Shown piece after piece: positions 1 to 8,383 of a stretch of DNA of 64,000 bases. Below the pieces are notes generated by a model. That model saw only the letters and a program-made list of their open reading frames with translations. It made no database searches and was not told the origin of the DNA. Position 1 is the stretch's first letter. Every line of letters begins with the position of its first letter. The stretch comes from CBDFKF01 sp965248765 (GTDB lineage Bacteria > Pseudomonadota > Alphaproteobacteria > VGEJ01). The translations under genes and the position numbers were made by a program. The DNA lies in assembly GCA_965248765.1 (NCBI GenBank), contig CBDFKF010000004.1, forward strand, positions 1,984,001 through 2,048,000, in the 5' to 3' direction.

Positions 1-777
1 GATGGCGCCAACGGCGATGAGTCGTGGTGGCGGTCGCTGCTGCAAACCAGCCTCGGCCTCCTCGATGCCCAGTGCCCCGGCAATCTCGCCGGTGTGATCG
101 TCGAGCCGCTGGTGAGCGCCGGCGGCGTCATCGAGCTGCCCGCGGGTTATCTCGTCGAGCTTCAGCGCGCGGTCCATGCGCGCGGCGGTCTGCTGATACT
201 CGACGAGGCACAGACGGGTCTCGCCAAGCTGGGAACCATGTTCGCCTACCAGCAGGAGGGGGTGGTCCCCGACATCATGACGCTGTCCAAGCACTTCGGC
301 GGCGGCATGGCGCTGAGCGCGGTGGTGACCACCGACGAGATCGCCGTCCAGTCGACCGCCGGCGGCATGAGCTTCGGCCACTCGCACTCTTCCGATCCGG
401 TCGCGTGCGCCGCGGGGTTGGCGAGCCTGGCGGAGATCATGGAGGGGGACCTGCCGGCGCGCGCGGCCGGCATCGGCCAGGCGTGGCGGGCGCGTATGGG
501 CGATCTACAGCAGCGCTACGCCATGATCGGCGATGTTCGCGGCCGCGGCACGCTGCAAGGCATCGAACTCGTGCGTGACCGCGCCACCAAGGAACCGGCG
601 AGCGAAGAGGCGCGGGCCGTCTTCCGCGCCGCGACGGCCGCCGGCCTATTGTTTTCGCTGCGTGGGCCCCACGGCAACGTGTTCCGATTCGTCATTCCCT
701 TCACCACAACCGAGGCCCAGATCGACGGCGCGGCGGAGATCTTGGAACGGGCGCTCGGCGAGGCGGGCGCGACCTAA
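1..777 (+). CDS. Class III (PLP) aminotransferase, 5' partial; 2,2-dialkylglycine decarboxylase-like
   Basis: The reading frame is open from the window edge, so the N-terminus lies outside. The visible 258 residues are the large-domain core and C-terminal domain of a fold-type I PLP enzyme. The motif LILDEAQTG supplies the Asp that contacts the pyridine nitrogen, and TLSKHFGGG contains the Schiff-base lysine, codon near 289. The run GNLAGVIVEPLVSAGGVIEL resembles 2,2-dialkylglycine decarboxylase more than ornithine or GABA aminotransferases. That family couples decarboxylation of a dialkyl amino acid to transamination of pyruvate in the cytoplasm. The substrate is not provable from this fragment. 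The gene ends before a 390-base gap and is the first member of a catabolic island. Confidence 0.88.
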   Translation, partial: DGANGDESWWRSLLQTSLGLLDAQCPGNLAGVIVEPLVSAGGVIELPAGYLVELQRAVHARGGLLILDEAQTGLAKLGTMFAYQQEGVVPDIMTLSKHFGGGMALSAVVTTDEIAVQSTAGGMSFGHSHSSDPVACAAGLASLAEIMEGDLPARAAGIGQAWRARMGDLQQRYAMIGDVRGRGTLQGIELVRDRATKEPASEEARAVFRAATAAGLLFSLRGPHGNVFRFVIPFTTTEAQIDGAAEILERALGEAGAT

Positions 778-797
778 CGCGGTTCGAGAAGCCGGGG

Positions 798-905
798 TGT
801 AAGGAATCCTGACACCTCGTTCGAGCGTCAAAACTTTGGAATATCAATACCTTAGCTAGGGGTGGGCGCGATGCACGTCCGCAGGGACTGTCAGGAATCT
901 TTACA
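798..905. promoter_or_regulatory. Pair of 17-bp dyad motifs upstream of a sigma-54-like promoter
   Basis: TGTAAGGAATCCTGACA at 798-814 and TGTCAGGAATCTTTACA at 889-905 are reverse complements of each other with two mismatches. Each is itself a near-palindrome of the form TGTmAGGAwTCCTkACA. Their centres are 91 bases apart, and the second lies about 65 bases upstream of a GG-N10-GC sigma-54-like element. This is the layout expected for an enhancer-binding-protein site pair. The rest of the 778-1167 gap holds no convincing gene. A short hairpin with GGCTCGG/CCGAGCC arms lies near 1001-1035. Confidence 0.5.
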
Positions 906-967
906 GTTCGTGTTGTCCGGCCGCCTGGGCCTAGAGCTAAGTGTTTGAAAAATATCATGTTTCTGAA

Positions 968-984
968 CTGGTACACGCTTTGCG
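968..984 (+). promoter_or_regulatory. Putative sigma-54 (-24/-12) promoter
   Basis: CTGGTACACGCTTTGCG matches the RpoN consensus YTGGCACG-N4-TTGCW with the required GG (970-971), ten-base spacer and GC (982-983). Transcription would begin near 995 and the first downstream gene is the VOC protein at 1168. The 5' untranslated region would be about 170 bases, which is long. The original target gene may have been lost. The match is by eye only. Confidence 0.5.
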
Positions 985-1167
985 TGATTGGTAGCAATGG
1001 CTCGGTAAGGCCCCCCACCCGGACCCGAGCCAGCTCCTGACGGCGATTCTTTTGGACCGCCATCTTTTCGTCTGCTCGCCAGACGATATCCAAAGGATCG
1101 CTGATCACCGCGCGCTAGGATGACGCCGCCGGGCGTCTATGTGTGCCAACAGCGAGGGAGGCGAGCG

Positions 1168-1716
1168 ATGGACGATCTGCCCACCGTGGTGAGCGAGACC
1201 GAGCTCAGCAACAGCTTCATTACCGGGACCATCCAAGTCTGTGTCGTGGTCCGCGACCACCGGCAGACGTTGGAGGGCTTCGTGCGCGCCGGTATCGGGC
1301 CGTGGCGCATCTACCAATATCGCGACGCGCCGATGATAGCGGAGACCAAGTACCGCGGTGCCGATGCCACGTTCTCAATGACCCTGTGCCTAGCATGGAC
1401 CGGCACGATGCTGTGGGAGGTCATCGAGCCGATGGGCGGCCCGACCATTTATCAAGACTTTCTCGACAGCCACGGCGAAGGGGTGCAGCACGTCGCGCTG
1501 GCGTGCGGCGATATGCCCTATGAGGACCAGATCAAGGAGTTCGAGCGCCGCGGCTTTCCCGTGATTCAATCCGGTGTCCTGCAGCGCGGGCGCGTCCCCT
1601 TCCACTACTTCGATACGGAGGATGCGATGGCCACCACCTTTGAGATCTACAACCTGCCGCCTGGGCCTCGGCTCGAGCCGGACGCGTGGTTCCCTGCCCC
1701 ACCGCCGGGACGCTAG
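1168..1716 (+). CDS. VOC-superfamily (glyoxalase/dioxygenase-fold) protein
   Basis: The 182-residue product has the paired beta-alpha-beta-beta-beta modules of the vicinal oxygen chelate fold. It starts with a hydrophobic strand that opens TGTIQVCVVVRDHRQTLEGF. Later come WEVIEPMGG and the metal-site-like GVQHVALACGD, in which His is a likely ligand, then HYFDTEDAMATTFEIYN with the terminal Glu. Methylmalonyl-CoA epimerases and glyoxalases have this pattern. The start at 1168 is preferred because GGGAGG lies about eleven bases upstream; an in-frame ATG at 1120 has no such site. It sits alone between a putative sigma-54 promoter and a convergent PhyH gene. The substrate is unknown. Confidence 0.78.
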   Translation: MDDLPTVVSETELSNSFITGTIQVCVVVRDHRQTLEGFVRAGIGPWRIYQYRDAPMIAETKYRGADATFSMTLCLAWTGTMLWEVIEPMGGPTIYQDFLDSHGEGVQHVALACGDMPYEDQIKEFERRGFPVIQSGVLQRGRVPFHYFDTEDAMATTFEIYNLPPGPRLEPDAWFPAPPPGR

Positions 1717-1732
1717 CTGGGCCGCGTCCCGT

Positions 1733-2527
1733 CTACTCGGCCGCCTGGGCGCGGGCGAGTTCGACCAAACAGTCGTCCGCCAGCGCCTCGATCGGGGCGA
1801 AGTCGCGGTGGGCGATCCACTCCGGCCGCTCGAAGCGGCGGATGTGGTTGTCGACACGGCAGAGCGAGAGATAGACAATCGTGCGGTCGTAGGGGCTGAT
1901 GTTGGGCGGGCTTGCGTGCACCAGGTTGGAATGGAAGACGATCACCGAACCCGGCGCGCCGGTCGGCGCCACGATGCCGCCGGCATCGGCGAGCCGGCGC
2001 ACGTTGGCGCGATCGAGGGTCCATAGCGGATAGCTGGTAGTCTCGAGGTCGTGGCCGGCCGGCAGGACGCCCTCGCGGTGGCTCTGTGGAATCAAAAAAA
2101 GCGGTCCGTTGACCGTGCTTACTTCGTCGAGGAACAGCGCGATGTTCATCGCCAGCGGCGCCGGCATGTCGTCGTCGCGCGCCCAGGTGCCGTAGTCCTG
2201 GTGCCATTGCCAGACGTCGCCGTCGAAGGCGGCCTTGGCGTTGATCTTGAACTGATGCATATAGAGCTTGCCGCCGACGAGCTGCTCAACCGGCTCGATC
2301 AGCCTGGGGTGGGCGCCGAGGCGGCGGTAGGCCTCGTTGTAGGTATGGGCGGCGAAGGCGGTGCGTGCAGCGCCCGAGCTCTCGCGCCATACCTCCTCGC
2401 GATCAAGCGCGAAGATCCGATGGGCTTCTGCGTGGAGAAGGCCGGCCTCCTCGGCCGAGAAGGCGCCCGGGCGAAACAGGTAGCCCTCGGTCTCGAAGGC
2501 CGCGATATCGGCATCGCTCAAATGCAT
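1733..2527 (-). CDS. Phytanoyl-CoA dioxygenase (PhyH) family Fe(II)/2OG oxygenase
   Basis: This 264-residue protein has the PhyH layout. An N-terminal helix region opens LSDADIAAFETEGYLFRPGA. The first two iron ligands are in WHQDYGTW (His and Asp). The distal His is in VFHSNLVHASPPN, and the 2-oxoglutarate-binding Arg follows in SPYDRTIVYLSL. Length and motif spacing are normal and the active site looks complete. Family members hydroxylate small hydrophobic or amino-acid-derived substrates such as phytanoyl-CoA and ectoine; the substrate here cannot be told. The start at 2527 overlaps the broken SnoaL-like gene read in its longest frame, and the two probably share one transcript. Confidence 0.85.
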   Translation of the reverse strand: MHLSDADIAAFETEGYLFRPGAFSAEEAGLLHAEAHRIFALDREEVWRESSGAARTAFAAHTYNEAYRRLGAHPRLIEPVEQLVGGKLYMHQFKINAKAAFDGDVWQWHQDYGTWARDDDMPAPLAMNIALFLDEVSTVNGPLFLIPQSHREGVLPAGHDLETTSYPLWTLDRANVRRLADAGGIVAPTGAPGSVIVFHSNLVHASPPNISPYDRTIVYLSLCRVDNHIRRFERPEWIAHRDFAPIEALADDCLVELARAQAAE

Positions 2528-2557
2528 GGCCGCAGGCCTCGCTGAACGCTCCCTAAT

Positions 2558-2889
2558 TCAGGCACCCCAGGGGCGGGGGTCGAAGTAGCACTCGATGGCG
2601 CGGATCTTGCCATCCTCGACCGTGTAGTGCTCGGACATCCGCTGGTGACGAGATCGTACTGTGCGCTGACCGCGCCGCCCTCGGCGATCAAGGACTTGAT
2701 GTCGACGCGCTCGTTGATCGGCTCGAGCATGCGGACGCCGGCCAGGAAATCCGCGGCGTTGTCGAACGTCATCATCGCGCCACGAAACGCGAGGTTTGGG
2801 TGCAGAAGCGCGCCCACCGCGTCGTAGTCCTTGGCCTCAAGTGCCGCGAGGTAGGCTCGTGCGACGCCCTTGGGATCGGTCTCGCTCAT
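2558..2889 (-). pseudogene. SnoaL/NTF2-like small protein, frameshifted near its C-terminus
   Basis: A good AAGGGAG ribosome site precedes the ATG at 2889. The first ~85 residues (PKGVARAYLAALEAKDYDAV and a following HPNLAFRG strand) are a SnoaL_2-like cone-fold domain. Near 2632-2636 the frame shifts by one base. The expected end of the domain, HYTVEDGKIRAIECYFDPRP, continues in another frame to a stop at 2558. Read without the shift, the protein ends in unrelated arginine/serine-rich sequence. Either the gene is recently broken or one base is missing from the assembly. Members of the fold are isomerases, cyclases or accessory proteins, so no specific reaction is assigned. Confidence 0.75.
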
Positions 2890-2928
2890 CTCGTTGCTCC
2901 CTTCTGCTGCCTAGCACCGATTTTAACA

Positions 2929-3630
2929 TCACGCCCACTTGGCGCCGTAGCGCCGGACAAGTTCGTGCGGCGAGAACGCGGGGCTTTTGACGAAATCCAC
3001 GAACTCGGCATCGGCGGCGAGAATCTTCTTCGCCTGCGATGCCACCCGGCCGGCGGCGGTCAGCGGAATGCTGATCAGTCCGTTGGCATCGCCGTGGAGA
3101 AGATCACCCGGCGCGATGGTGAGCCCGCAGACCGAGACCGTGCCGCCGATCTCGACGATGCGGTAGGTACCGCGGGACGCCACGGTGCTGGCGGCGAAGA
3201 CCTGGAATCCGGGCGCGCGTTCGGCGATGCCGGCAAGGTCTCGCGCACCGGCATCGGCAACGGCGGCCACCGCACCGAGGCGTTGGGAGATGGTGCTGAA
3301 GGTATCGCCGAGGTGGCAAGAACGTAGGCGATCCTGGCCAACCGACTTCATGACGACGATGGCCGGCTTGGGCGCCGCCCTGATCGCCCGCACCAACGGC
3401 CCGAGGCCCATGGCGGCCTGACGCGCCGGGGTGGTGGTATCGACCGTGCAGGTGATGGCGAAACCGACCGCCGGCGGGAGATCGGGGAACATGCAGCGCA
3501 GCTCCAGCGAGGCGTAGCCCGCCGTCGGATCGCGCACGTCGAAGGCCTCCACCGCGTTGGAGATCGTCGGGGTGTCGATCGCGCGCAAAGCGTCAATCTG
3601 TTTGGTAGAGAGGTTTGGTCGTCGCGCCAT
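2929..3630 (-). CDS. RraA-family / 4-hydroxy-4-methyl-2-oxoglutarate aldolase-like protein
   Basis: The 233-residue product shows the RraA/HMG-aldolase fold. The N-terminal opening is IDTPTISNAVEAFDVRDP. The metal and oxyanion region follows around GDTFSTISQRLGAVAAVADAGARDL (residues ~115-140; D-A-G-A-R-D is the family signature holding the Arg-Asp pair). The end is SVCGLTIAPGDLLHGDANG. Class II aldolases of this family cleave 4-carboxy-4-hydroxy-2-oxoadipate or oxaloacetate, and many paralogues sit in aromatic or amino-acid catabolic clusters. ATG at 3630 follows AAGGGA by six bases and is preferred to the in-frame ATG at 3645. It lies just downstream of the amidase on the same strand. Confidence 0.82.
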   Translation of the reverse strand: MARRPNLSTKQIDALRAIDTPTISNAVEAFDVRDPTAGYASLELRCMFPDLPPAVGFAITCTVDTTTPARQAAMGLGPLVRAIRAAPKPAIVVMKSVGQDRLRSCHLGDTFSTISQRLGAVAAVADAGARDLAGIAERAPGFQVFAASTVASRGTYRIVEIGGTVSVCGLTIAPGDLLHGDANGLISIPLTAAGRVASQAKKILAADAEFVDFVKSPAFSPHELVRRYGAKWA

Positions 3631-3657
3631 CCGAGTTCCCTTCATTGGCTTACGCGC

Positions 3658-5076
3658 CTACAGCTCTGGGCGGCGGTGGGCCCAGGGTCGCGCCCGTTCC
3701 AGCTGGGCGGCCAGCTGGAAGAGCAGCGCCTCGCCGCCGAATCGGCCGGAGACCATGACGCCGACCGGGAGTCCTTCAGCCGTCCAGTGCAGCGGCACGC
3801 TCATGCTTGGCTGGCCGCTCAAGTTGAAGACGCTGGTGAACGGTGAGAACCGGCGCAGCGCCTCGACGAACTCGTCGAAATCAGGGTTGCCCATGCGCTG
3901 GGGGCCGAGCGGTACCGGCGGCTGGCCCAGCGTTGGCGAGAGAATCACGTCGTAGCGGTGGTGAAACGCCGCCATTCGCCTGCCGTGCCGATGCACCGTC
4001 TGGATGGCGCGCGGGTAGTCCTCGGGCCCAAGGTCGCGCGCATAGCGAACCGCCTGCCAGGTCACCGGTTCGACGTCGGCCTCGGTGATAGTGCGGCCGG
4101 TCTCGGCCTCGCGGTTGCGGATCACGAGATTCACCGCCGAGGCGGCGATCGCCCAGGTGGCAAGGCGGAGGGCATCGGCGTCGATCTCCGGTGCCGCGTC
4201 CGCCACGTGGTGGCCGAGGTCCGCGAACAACCGGTGGGCCTCGTCGAGGGCGGCCACGCAGTCGGCGTGAACCTCGACGCTCGAGGCCGGCGAGCGCATG
4301 AGCGCGACGCGCAAGGGGTCGGGGTCGTGCTCGATCTCGTCGCGGTAGGGCCGTTCGACCGGCGGCGTCCAGTAAGGATCGCCGAGGACGCACCCGTGGG
4401 TCGCATCAAGCATGGCGGCGCTGTCGCGCACCGAGCGCGTTAACACGTGCTGCACCGCGAGCCCGCCCCAGCCCTCGCCGACATCGGGGCCGGCGGTGAT
4501 CCGCGCCCGCGTCGGCTTGAGGCCGAACAGTCCGCAGGCGGACGCCGGGATGCGGATCGAGCCCCCGCCGTCGCTGCCGTGCGCCATCGGCACGATGCCG
4601 GCCGCCACCGCCGCGGCCGCTCCACCCGAGGAGCCGCCGGCGGTCCGCGTGAGGTCCCAGGGATTGCGCGTCGGCCCGAAATGGCTCGATTCTGTCGAGG
4701 CCGCGAGCCCGAACTCAGGCGTGTTGGTCTTGCCGAAGATGACGAGCCCAGCGTCCTTGTAGCGGGCAACGATGGTCGAGTCGTGATCGGCGGGGCTGCC
4801 ATCGAACAGGCGCGAGCCGCCGGTGGTGGCGGTGCCCTCAAGAAGGGCCGAGACGTCCTTGAGGAGAAACGGCACGCCGGTGAACGGGCCGGCCGGCAGG
4901 CCACGGGCGATGGCCGCGCGGCCGTGATCGGCGAGCCGCTGGGTCAGCGCATTGATACGGGGCTCAACGCGGTCGAGCCGCGCGAGCGCAGCATCAAGCA
5001 GCTCATCGGGCGAGACCTCTCTCCGCGCGACGAGGTCCGCCAGAGCGAGCCCGTCATGCTCCTGATAGTCTTCCAC
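3658..5076 (-). CDS. Amidase signature family enzyme
   Basis: The product is a 472-residue amidase with the full Ser-cisSer-Lys triad. Lys is near residue 73 (VPFLLKDVSA), the cis-Ser near 149 (AGGSSGGAAAA) and the nucleophilic Ser near 173 (SDGGGSIRIPAS). A GTG start at 5076 is proposed because GGGAG lies seven bases upstream and this gives the family length. Upstream in-frame sequence to 5619 is arginine-rich noise antisense to a hydrolase gene. The family hydrolyses aliphatic, aryl or peptide amides, carbamoyl compounds or Glu-tRNA-linked amides. Here RraA and hydrolase neighbours point to a catabolic amide. No small GatC-like partner adjoins this copy, unlike the amidase at 6728. Confidence 0.85.
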   Translation of the reverse strand: MEDYQEHDGLALADLVARREVSPDELLDAALARLDRVEPRINALTQRLADHGRAAIARGLPAGPFTGVPFLLKDVSALLEGTATTGGSRLFDGSPADHDSTIVARYKDAGLVIFGKTNTPEFGLAASTESSHFGPTRNPWDLTRTAGGSSGGAAAAVAAGIVPMAHGSDGGGSIRIPASACGLFGLKPTRARITAGPDVGEGWGGLAVQHVLTRSVRDSAAMLDATHGCVLGDPYWTPPVERPYRDEIEHDPDPLRVALMRSPASSVEVHADCVAALDEAHRLFADLGHHVADAAPEIDADALRLATWAIAASAVNLVIRNREAETGRTITEADVEPVTWQAVRYARDLGPEDYPRAIQTVHRHGRRMAAFHHRYDVILSPTLGQPPVPLGPQRMGNPDFDEFVEALRRFSPFTSVFNLSGQPSMSVPLHWTAEGLPVGVMVSGRFGGEALLFQLAAQLERARPWAHRRPEL

Positions 5077-5264
5077 ACGGGTGCTCTCCCATCGGCGGCG
5101 ACCAGCGGTCACCAACAGGCCATTCTCTTCCTCCCCTTCTACCACCGAACATGGCGATAACATGGCGATAACGCGGCACTGCATGGCCGAGGGAGGTGAT
5201 AACCCCGTGTGCCGCAGGCGAATCCGGTCGTCGGCTCTCTCGAGCGTGCCGGTGTGCCGCTCGG

Positions 5265-6386
5265 CTAGAGCTCGACCAGGTCGAGGGCGAGTTGGAAGGT
5301 GGTCGGCAGGAAGCCGGCGTAAAACGAGACCGAGTGGAGGAGCTGGTTCTCCTCGGTCGCCTCGCCCTCGAAGGTGACGAAGGCGCTCATGCGCACCCCG
5401 CTCTCGGGATCGGCGACGGTGCCGGAGAGGTAGCCAAAGGTGCCGCCGAGGTGGCCCCAGGCCTCGCGCCCGGCGTAGCCCCAATCGGCGACGCCGCGGC
5501 CCCAGGTCTCGGGGAACAGCCAGGTCGGCTCGGGCTGCCAACACTCGACGCGATGCCCCGTGAAGTCGGCGAACGTCAGGCCGAGCGGGTTGTCGGCATC
5601 GATCAGGACATTGACCCATTTGAGCAGGTCGTCACAGGTGGTCACCGTATCGCCCGCGGTCGAGGCCCACGTCATGTTGTGGGCCGTCATGTCGACCGGC
5701 GGGTCGGGACAGCCGGTGGGTGGCGTGTAATAGCCCTTGGCCATGCGCTCGGCTGGCCAGTCCTCAACGGCGGCGAAGAAGGTGTCGGTCATGGCGAGCG
5801 GCTCGAGGACCCGTTGGCGCAGGAAGTCCTGGATCGGCTGGCCGCTCACGTCCTCGACGATGCGGCCGAGAATGACGAAGGCCGAGTTGTTGTACTCGAA
5901 CTTGGCCCCGGGCTCGAACTGCTTGCCGTGGGCGCGGGTGAGCACCATCAGGTCGTCGAAGTCGAGCTGGGGGAAGGGCCACGGGAAGGCGCCGGCGGGG
6001 AGCGTTCCTTCGAGGCTCTCGGTGAAGTTGCCGATGCCGCTGGTGTGACTGAGGAGGTGGTCGAAGGTGATGAGCGCGCCGTCGGCGCAGTCATTGATGC
6101 TCGGGAAATGGTGCGCGATCGGGCTCGCCAGATCGAGCTTGCCCTCGCGTGCCAGCAGCAGAATGGCCGCGGCAATGAACGACTTGGTCTGACTCCCCGC
6201 CTGGTGGAGATGGATCGGTGTTACCGCGATGGTGCGGGCGAGATCGACGTGACCGGCCGCGACCTCCAGGCGCTCACCGCCCGGCAGCAGGATAACCGCG
6301 ACCGTCGCGATCTTGCCCTGGCGCACCAGACGCTCCGCGTCGCCTTGCAGCCGTCGTTTGGCTACCTCGATTCGTTTGCTGGCCAT
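5265..6386 (-). CDS. Serine beta-lactamase-fold hydrolase (class C / family VIII esterase type)
   Basis: The 373-residue protein carries the three penicillin-recognising motifs. They are SQTK with Ser65 and Lys68, YNN with Tyr165, and HLGGTFG as the KTG-equivalent near residue 310. No signal peptide is visible at the chosen start, which follows GGAG by eight bases, so a cytoplasmic esterase, amidase or D-aminopeptidase role is more likely than beta-lactam resistance. The longer in-frame extension to 6722 has no ribosome site and overlaps the opposite-strand AtzG-like gene, so it was rejected. It lies head to head with the 6523-6735 gene, which leaves a 136-base divergent promoter region. Confidence 0.85.
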   Translation of the reverse strand: MASKRIEVAKRRLQGDAERLVRQGKIATVAVILLPGGERLEVAAGHVDLARTIAVTPIHLHQAGSQTKSFIAAAILLLAREGKLDLASPIAHHFPSINDCADGALITFDHLLSHTSGIGNFTESLEGTLPAGAFPWPFPQLDFDDLMVLTRAHGKQFEPGAKFEYNNSAFVILGRIVEDVSGQPIQDFLRQRVLEPLAMTDTFFAAVEDWPAERMAKGYYTPPTGCPDPPVDMTAHNMTWASTAGDTVTTCDDLLKWVNVLIDADNPLGLTFADFTGHRVECWQPEPTWLFPETWGRGVADWGYAGREAWGHLGGTFGYLSGTVADPESGVRMSAFVTFEGEATEENQLLHSVSFYAGFLPTTFQLALDLVEL

Positions 6387-6522
6387 CGGTCCATCTCCGG
6401 TTCCTGGGTGCGGCCATGATAGTAGTGGCGCGCCGGACGCGGTGCACGTATCGAGGAAGCGAGCACTTGACCGGCACCAGCGGGACATCGTAGGGGTCGG
6501 CCTTTCGTCGAGGCGTTTGCCC

Positions 6523-6735
6523 ATGTCCGCCGAGAAAACACCGTCGCCGGTGACCAGCAAGTACGTGCAGACCCTGGCGCGCCTCGCCGGCCTCGAGCTG
6601 GCGACAGGCCGGGCGGCGGCGCTTGCTCCCCTGTGTGGCGCGCTGGCCGGGGCCGACCGACGGCTGCGCCGGTTGCCGCTCGATCCCTTCGCCGCGTCTG
6701 GCCCACCGTGGGGAGCGGCCACCCGCGATGGCTGA
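6523..6735 (+). CDS. Small GatC/AtzG-like amidase partner protein (70 aa)
   Basis: This small ORF begins at ATG 6523 and ends at TGA 6735, overlapping the amidase start (6728) by eight bases. Its core, YVQTLARLAGLELATGRAAA followed by LAPLCGALAGADRRLRRL, resembles the helical GatC/AtzG/DUF4089 proteins that wrap around amidase-signature subunits. Examples are GatC with GatA in the tRNA amidotransferase and AtzG with AtzE in cyanuric-acid degradation. The position directly before and translationally coupled to an amidase is exactly the gatC-gatA/atzG-atzE arrangement. The call rests on context and helical pattern rather than strict motifs. Its amidase partner is now broken, so it may be a relic. 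Confidence 0.55.
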   Translation: MSAEKTPSPVTSKYVQTLARLAGLELATGRAAALAPLCGALAGADRRLRRLPLDPFAASGPPWGAATRDG

Positions 6736-7980
6736 CACCGAGATCGCCTTCCTGTCGATCGCCGAGCTGGGCGCGCGCTACCGAAGCGGCGCGCTGTCGC
6801 CGACGGCGGTCACCGAGATCTGTCTCGAGCGGATCGAGCGCCTCGATGGCGCGCTCAACGCCGTGGTGGCAAGCCTCACCGACCAAGCGCGCGCAGCGGC
6901 CGCGAAGGCCGAGCAGGAGCTTGGCGCCGGGCACGACCGCGGCCCTCTGCACGGCGTTCCCGTCGGCATCAAGGACCTGATCGACATCGCCGGCACGGTC
7001 ACCGGATTTGGCTCCGTGCCGGTGTTCGCCGCCGCGGCGACACGCGATGCTGCGCTCGTCCGCACTCTGCGTGAGGCGGGCGCAGTTCTGATCGCCAAGA
7101 CCAACCTCCTCGAGTTCGCCTACGGCGCCGTCAATCCCAAGGTCGGCCAGACCAACAATCCGTGGGATACGGGCCGCACGTCGGGCGGCTCCAGCGGCGG
7201 CTCGGCCGCGGGCGTCGCCGCCGGCTTGTGCTACGCCGCGGCCGGTACCGACACCGGCGGCTCGATCCGCATCCCGGCCGCCTACTGCGGCGTGGTGGGG
7301 CTGAAGCCGACCTACGACCTCGTCCCGCTTGCCGGCGCGTCGCTGCTTTCCTGGTCGCTCGACCACATTGGCCCGATCGGGCGCAGCTGCGCGGACGCCG
7401 CGGCGATGCTCGGCGGCCTCACCGGGCGACGTTTCGACGCGACGCCGCGACCGCTGCGTGGTTTACGCTTCGGCCTCATCGCGGCGTTGCGGGATGCCGA
7501 GCCGGTCACGCGGGGCGTTCGTGCCGGGATCGAGGCCGCCTGCGGCGCGCTGCGCGATGCCGGCGCTACCGTCGAGGAGATCGGGATCGACGGTCTCGAC
7601 GATTGCGCTGAGGCCTTGCTCCATGTGCTGCTGCCCGAGGCGAGCGTCATCCAGGGGCGGTTGCTCGACGCGCACCCGGAAGCGCTCGCCGAGCAGACCC
7701 GCGGCCAGCTCGAGCTCGGTTCGCGTTGCCGGCCACGGCCCATGTCCGCGCGCAGCAGTTTCGGCGTTTCCTCGGCCAGGCGTTCCTCGATCGTCTCGAT
7801 CGCTTCGATGCATTGTTGTCGCCCTCGGTGCCATGGGAGGCGCTGGCGGAGGACCCGGACATCGATGCCGAGAGCGGCTACGGCGAGATGCTGTGCGCGG
7901 CGCCGACCAACCTCTGCGGCCTGCCGAGCTTGGCGATACCGTGCGGGCAGGGCAAGAACGGCATGCCGGTGAGCCTGCCG
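6728..7980 (+). pseudogene. Amidase signature enzyme (AtzE-like), frameshifted and 3'-truncated
   Basis: The first ~330 codons are a standard amidase. Lys82 is in VGIKDLIDIAG, the cis-Ser is in SGGSSGGSAAG and the nucleophile is in TDTGGSIRIPAA. Near 7722-7732 the frame shifts: the coherent continuation, VRAQQFRRFLGQAFLDRLDR and then LLSPSVPW and CGLPSLAIPCGQG, is in another frame. At about 7980, inside GMPVSLPA, amidase homology stops and an unrelated SDR begins without a start codon. The gene has therefore lost its last ~40-60 codons by a deletion that fused it to the next gene. The catalytic triad is present but the protein is unlikely to fold normally. Confidence 0.8.
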
Positions 7981-8383
7981 GCGTCTTCACTATGGTCCAG
8001 GCAGTTGCGCCCGGGATGAAGGGCGCCGGGCGCGGCCGAATCATCAACATCACGAGCGGCGCTGGTCTGCGCTATAGCCTGACGGGCATCCAGGGGCGGC
8101 TAAGGCCGGGCAGATTGGCCTCACCCGCCAGCTTGCTTTCGAGCTCGGGCCGTTCGGCATTACCGTCAACAGCGTCGCACCGGGCTTCGTTCGATCCAAC
8201 CCGACGACGGAGCGGCAATGGGACGCGATGGGGGCCGACGGTCAGCAGGCCCTTCTCAAGAGCATGGCGACGCGACGTCTGGGCTCGCCCGAGGATATCG
8301 CCAACGCCGTCCTGTTCTTCGCATCTGACGATGCGGGTTGGATCACCGGACAGATTCTCTCGGTCGACGGGGGGCGGCTATGA
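7980..8383 (+). pseudogene. Short-chain dehydrogenase/reductase, 5'-deleted and frameshifted
   Basis: Only the second half of an SDR remains. GVFTMVQAVAPGMKG and GRIINITSGAG correspond to strand 5 and the catalytic Ser region. A frameshift near 8090-8100 then removes the segment that should contain the catalytic Tyr of YxxxK. Homology resumes with AAKAGQIGLTRQLAFELGP (the Lys is present) and runs through ITVNSVAPGFVRS and LGSPEDIANAVLFFAS to TGQILSVDGG. The Rossmann nucleotide-binding half is absent, so the product cannot be an active oxidoreductase. Its stop overlaps the ATG of the M20 peptidase, which suggests the original operon order amidase, SDR, peptidase. Confidence 0.8.

Noticed and set aside
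5149..5175. Tandem ATGGCGATAAC repeat in the gap upstream of the amidase
   Set aside because: Only two short copies with no dyad; too small to support a regulatory call.
5196..6419. 407-codon plus-strand ORF antisense to the beta-lactamase-fold hydrolase
   Set aside because: It is a high-GC antisense shadow with no domain pattern; the minus-strand frame has the SxxK, YxN and HxG motifs.
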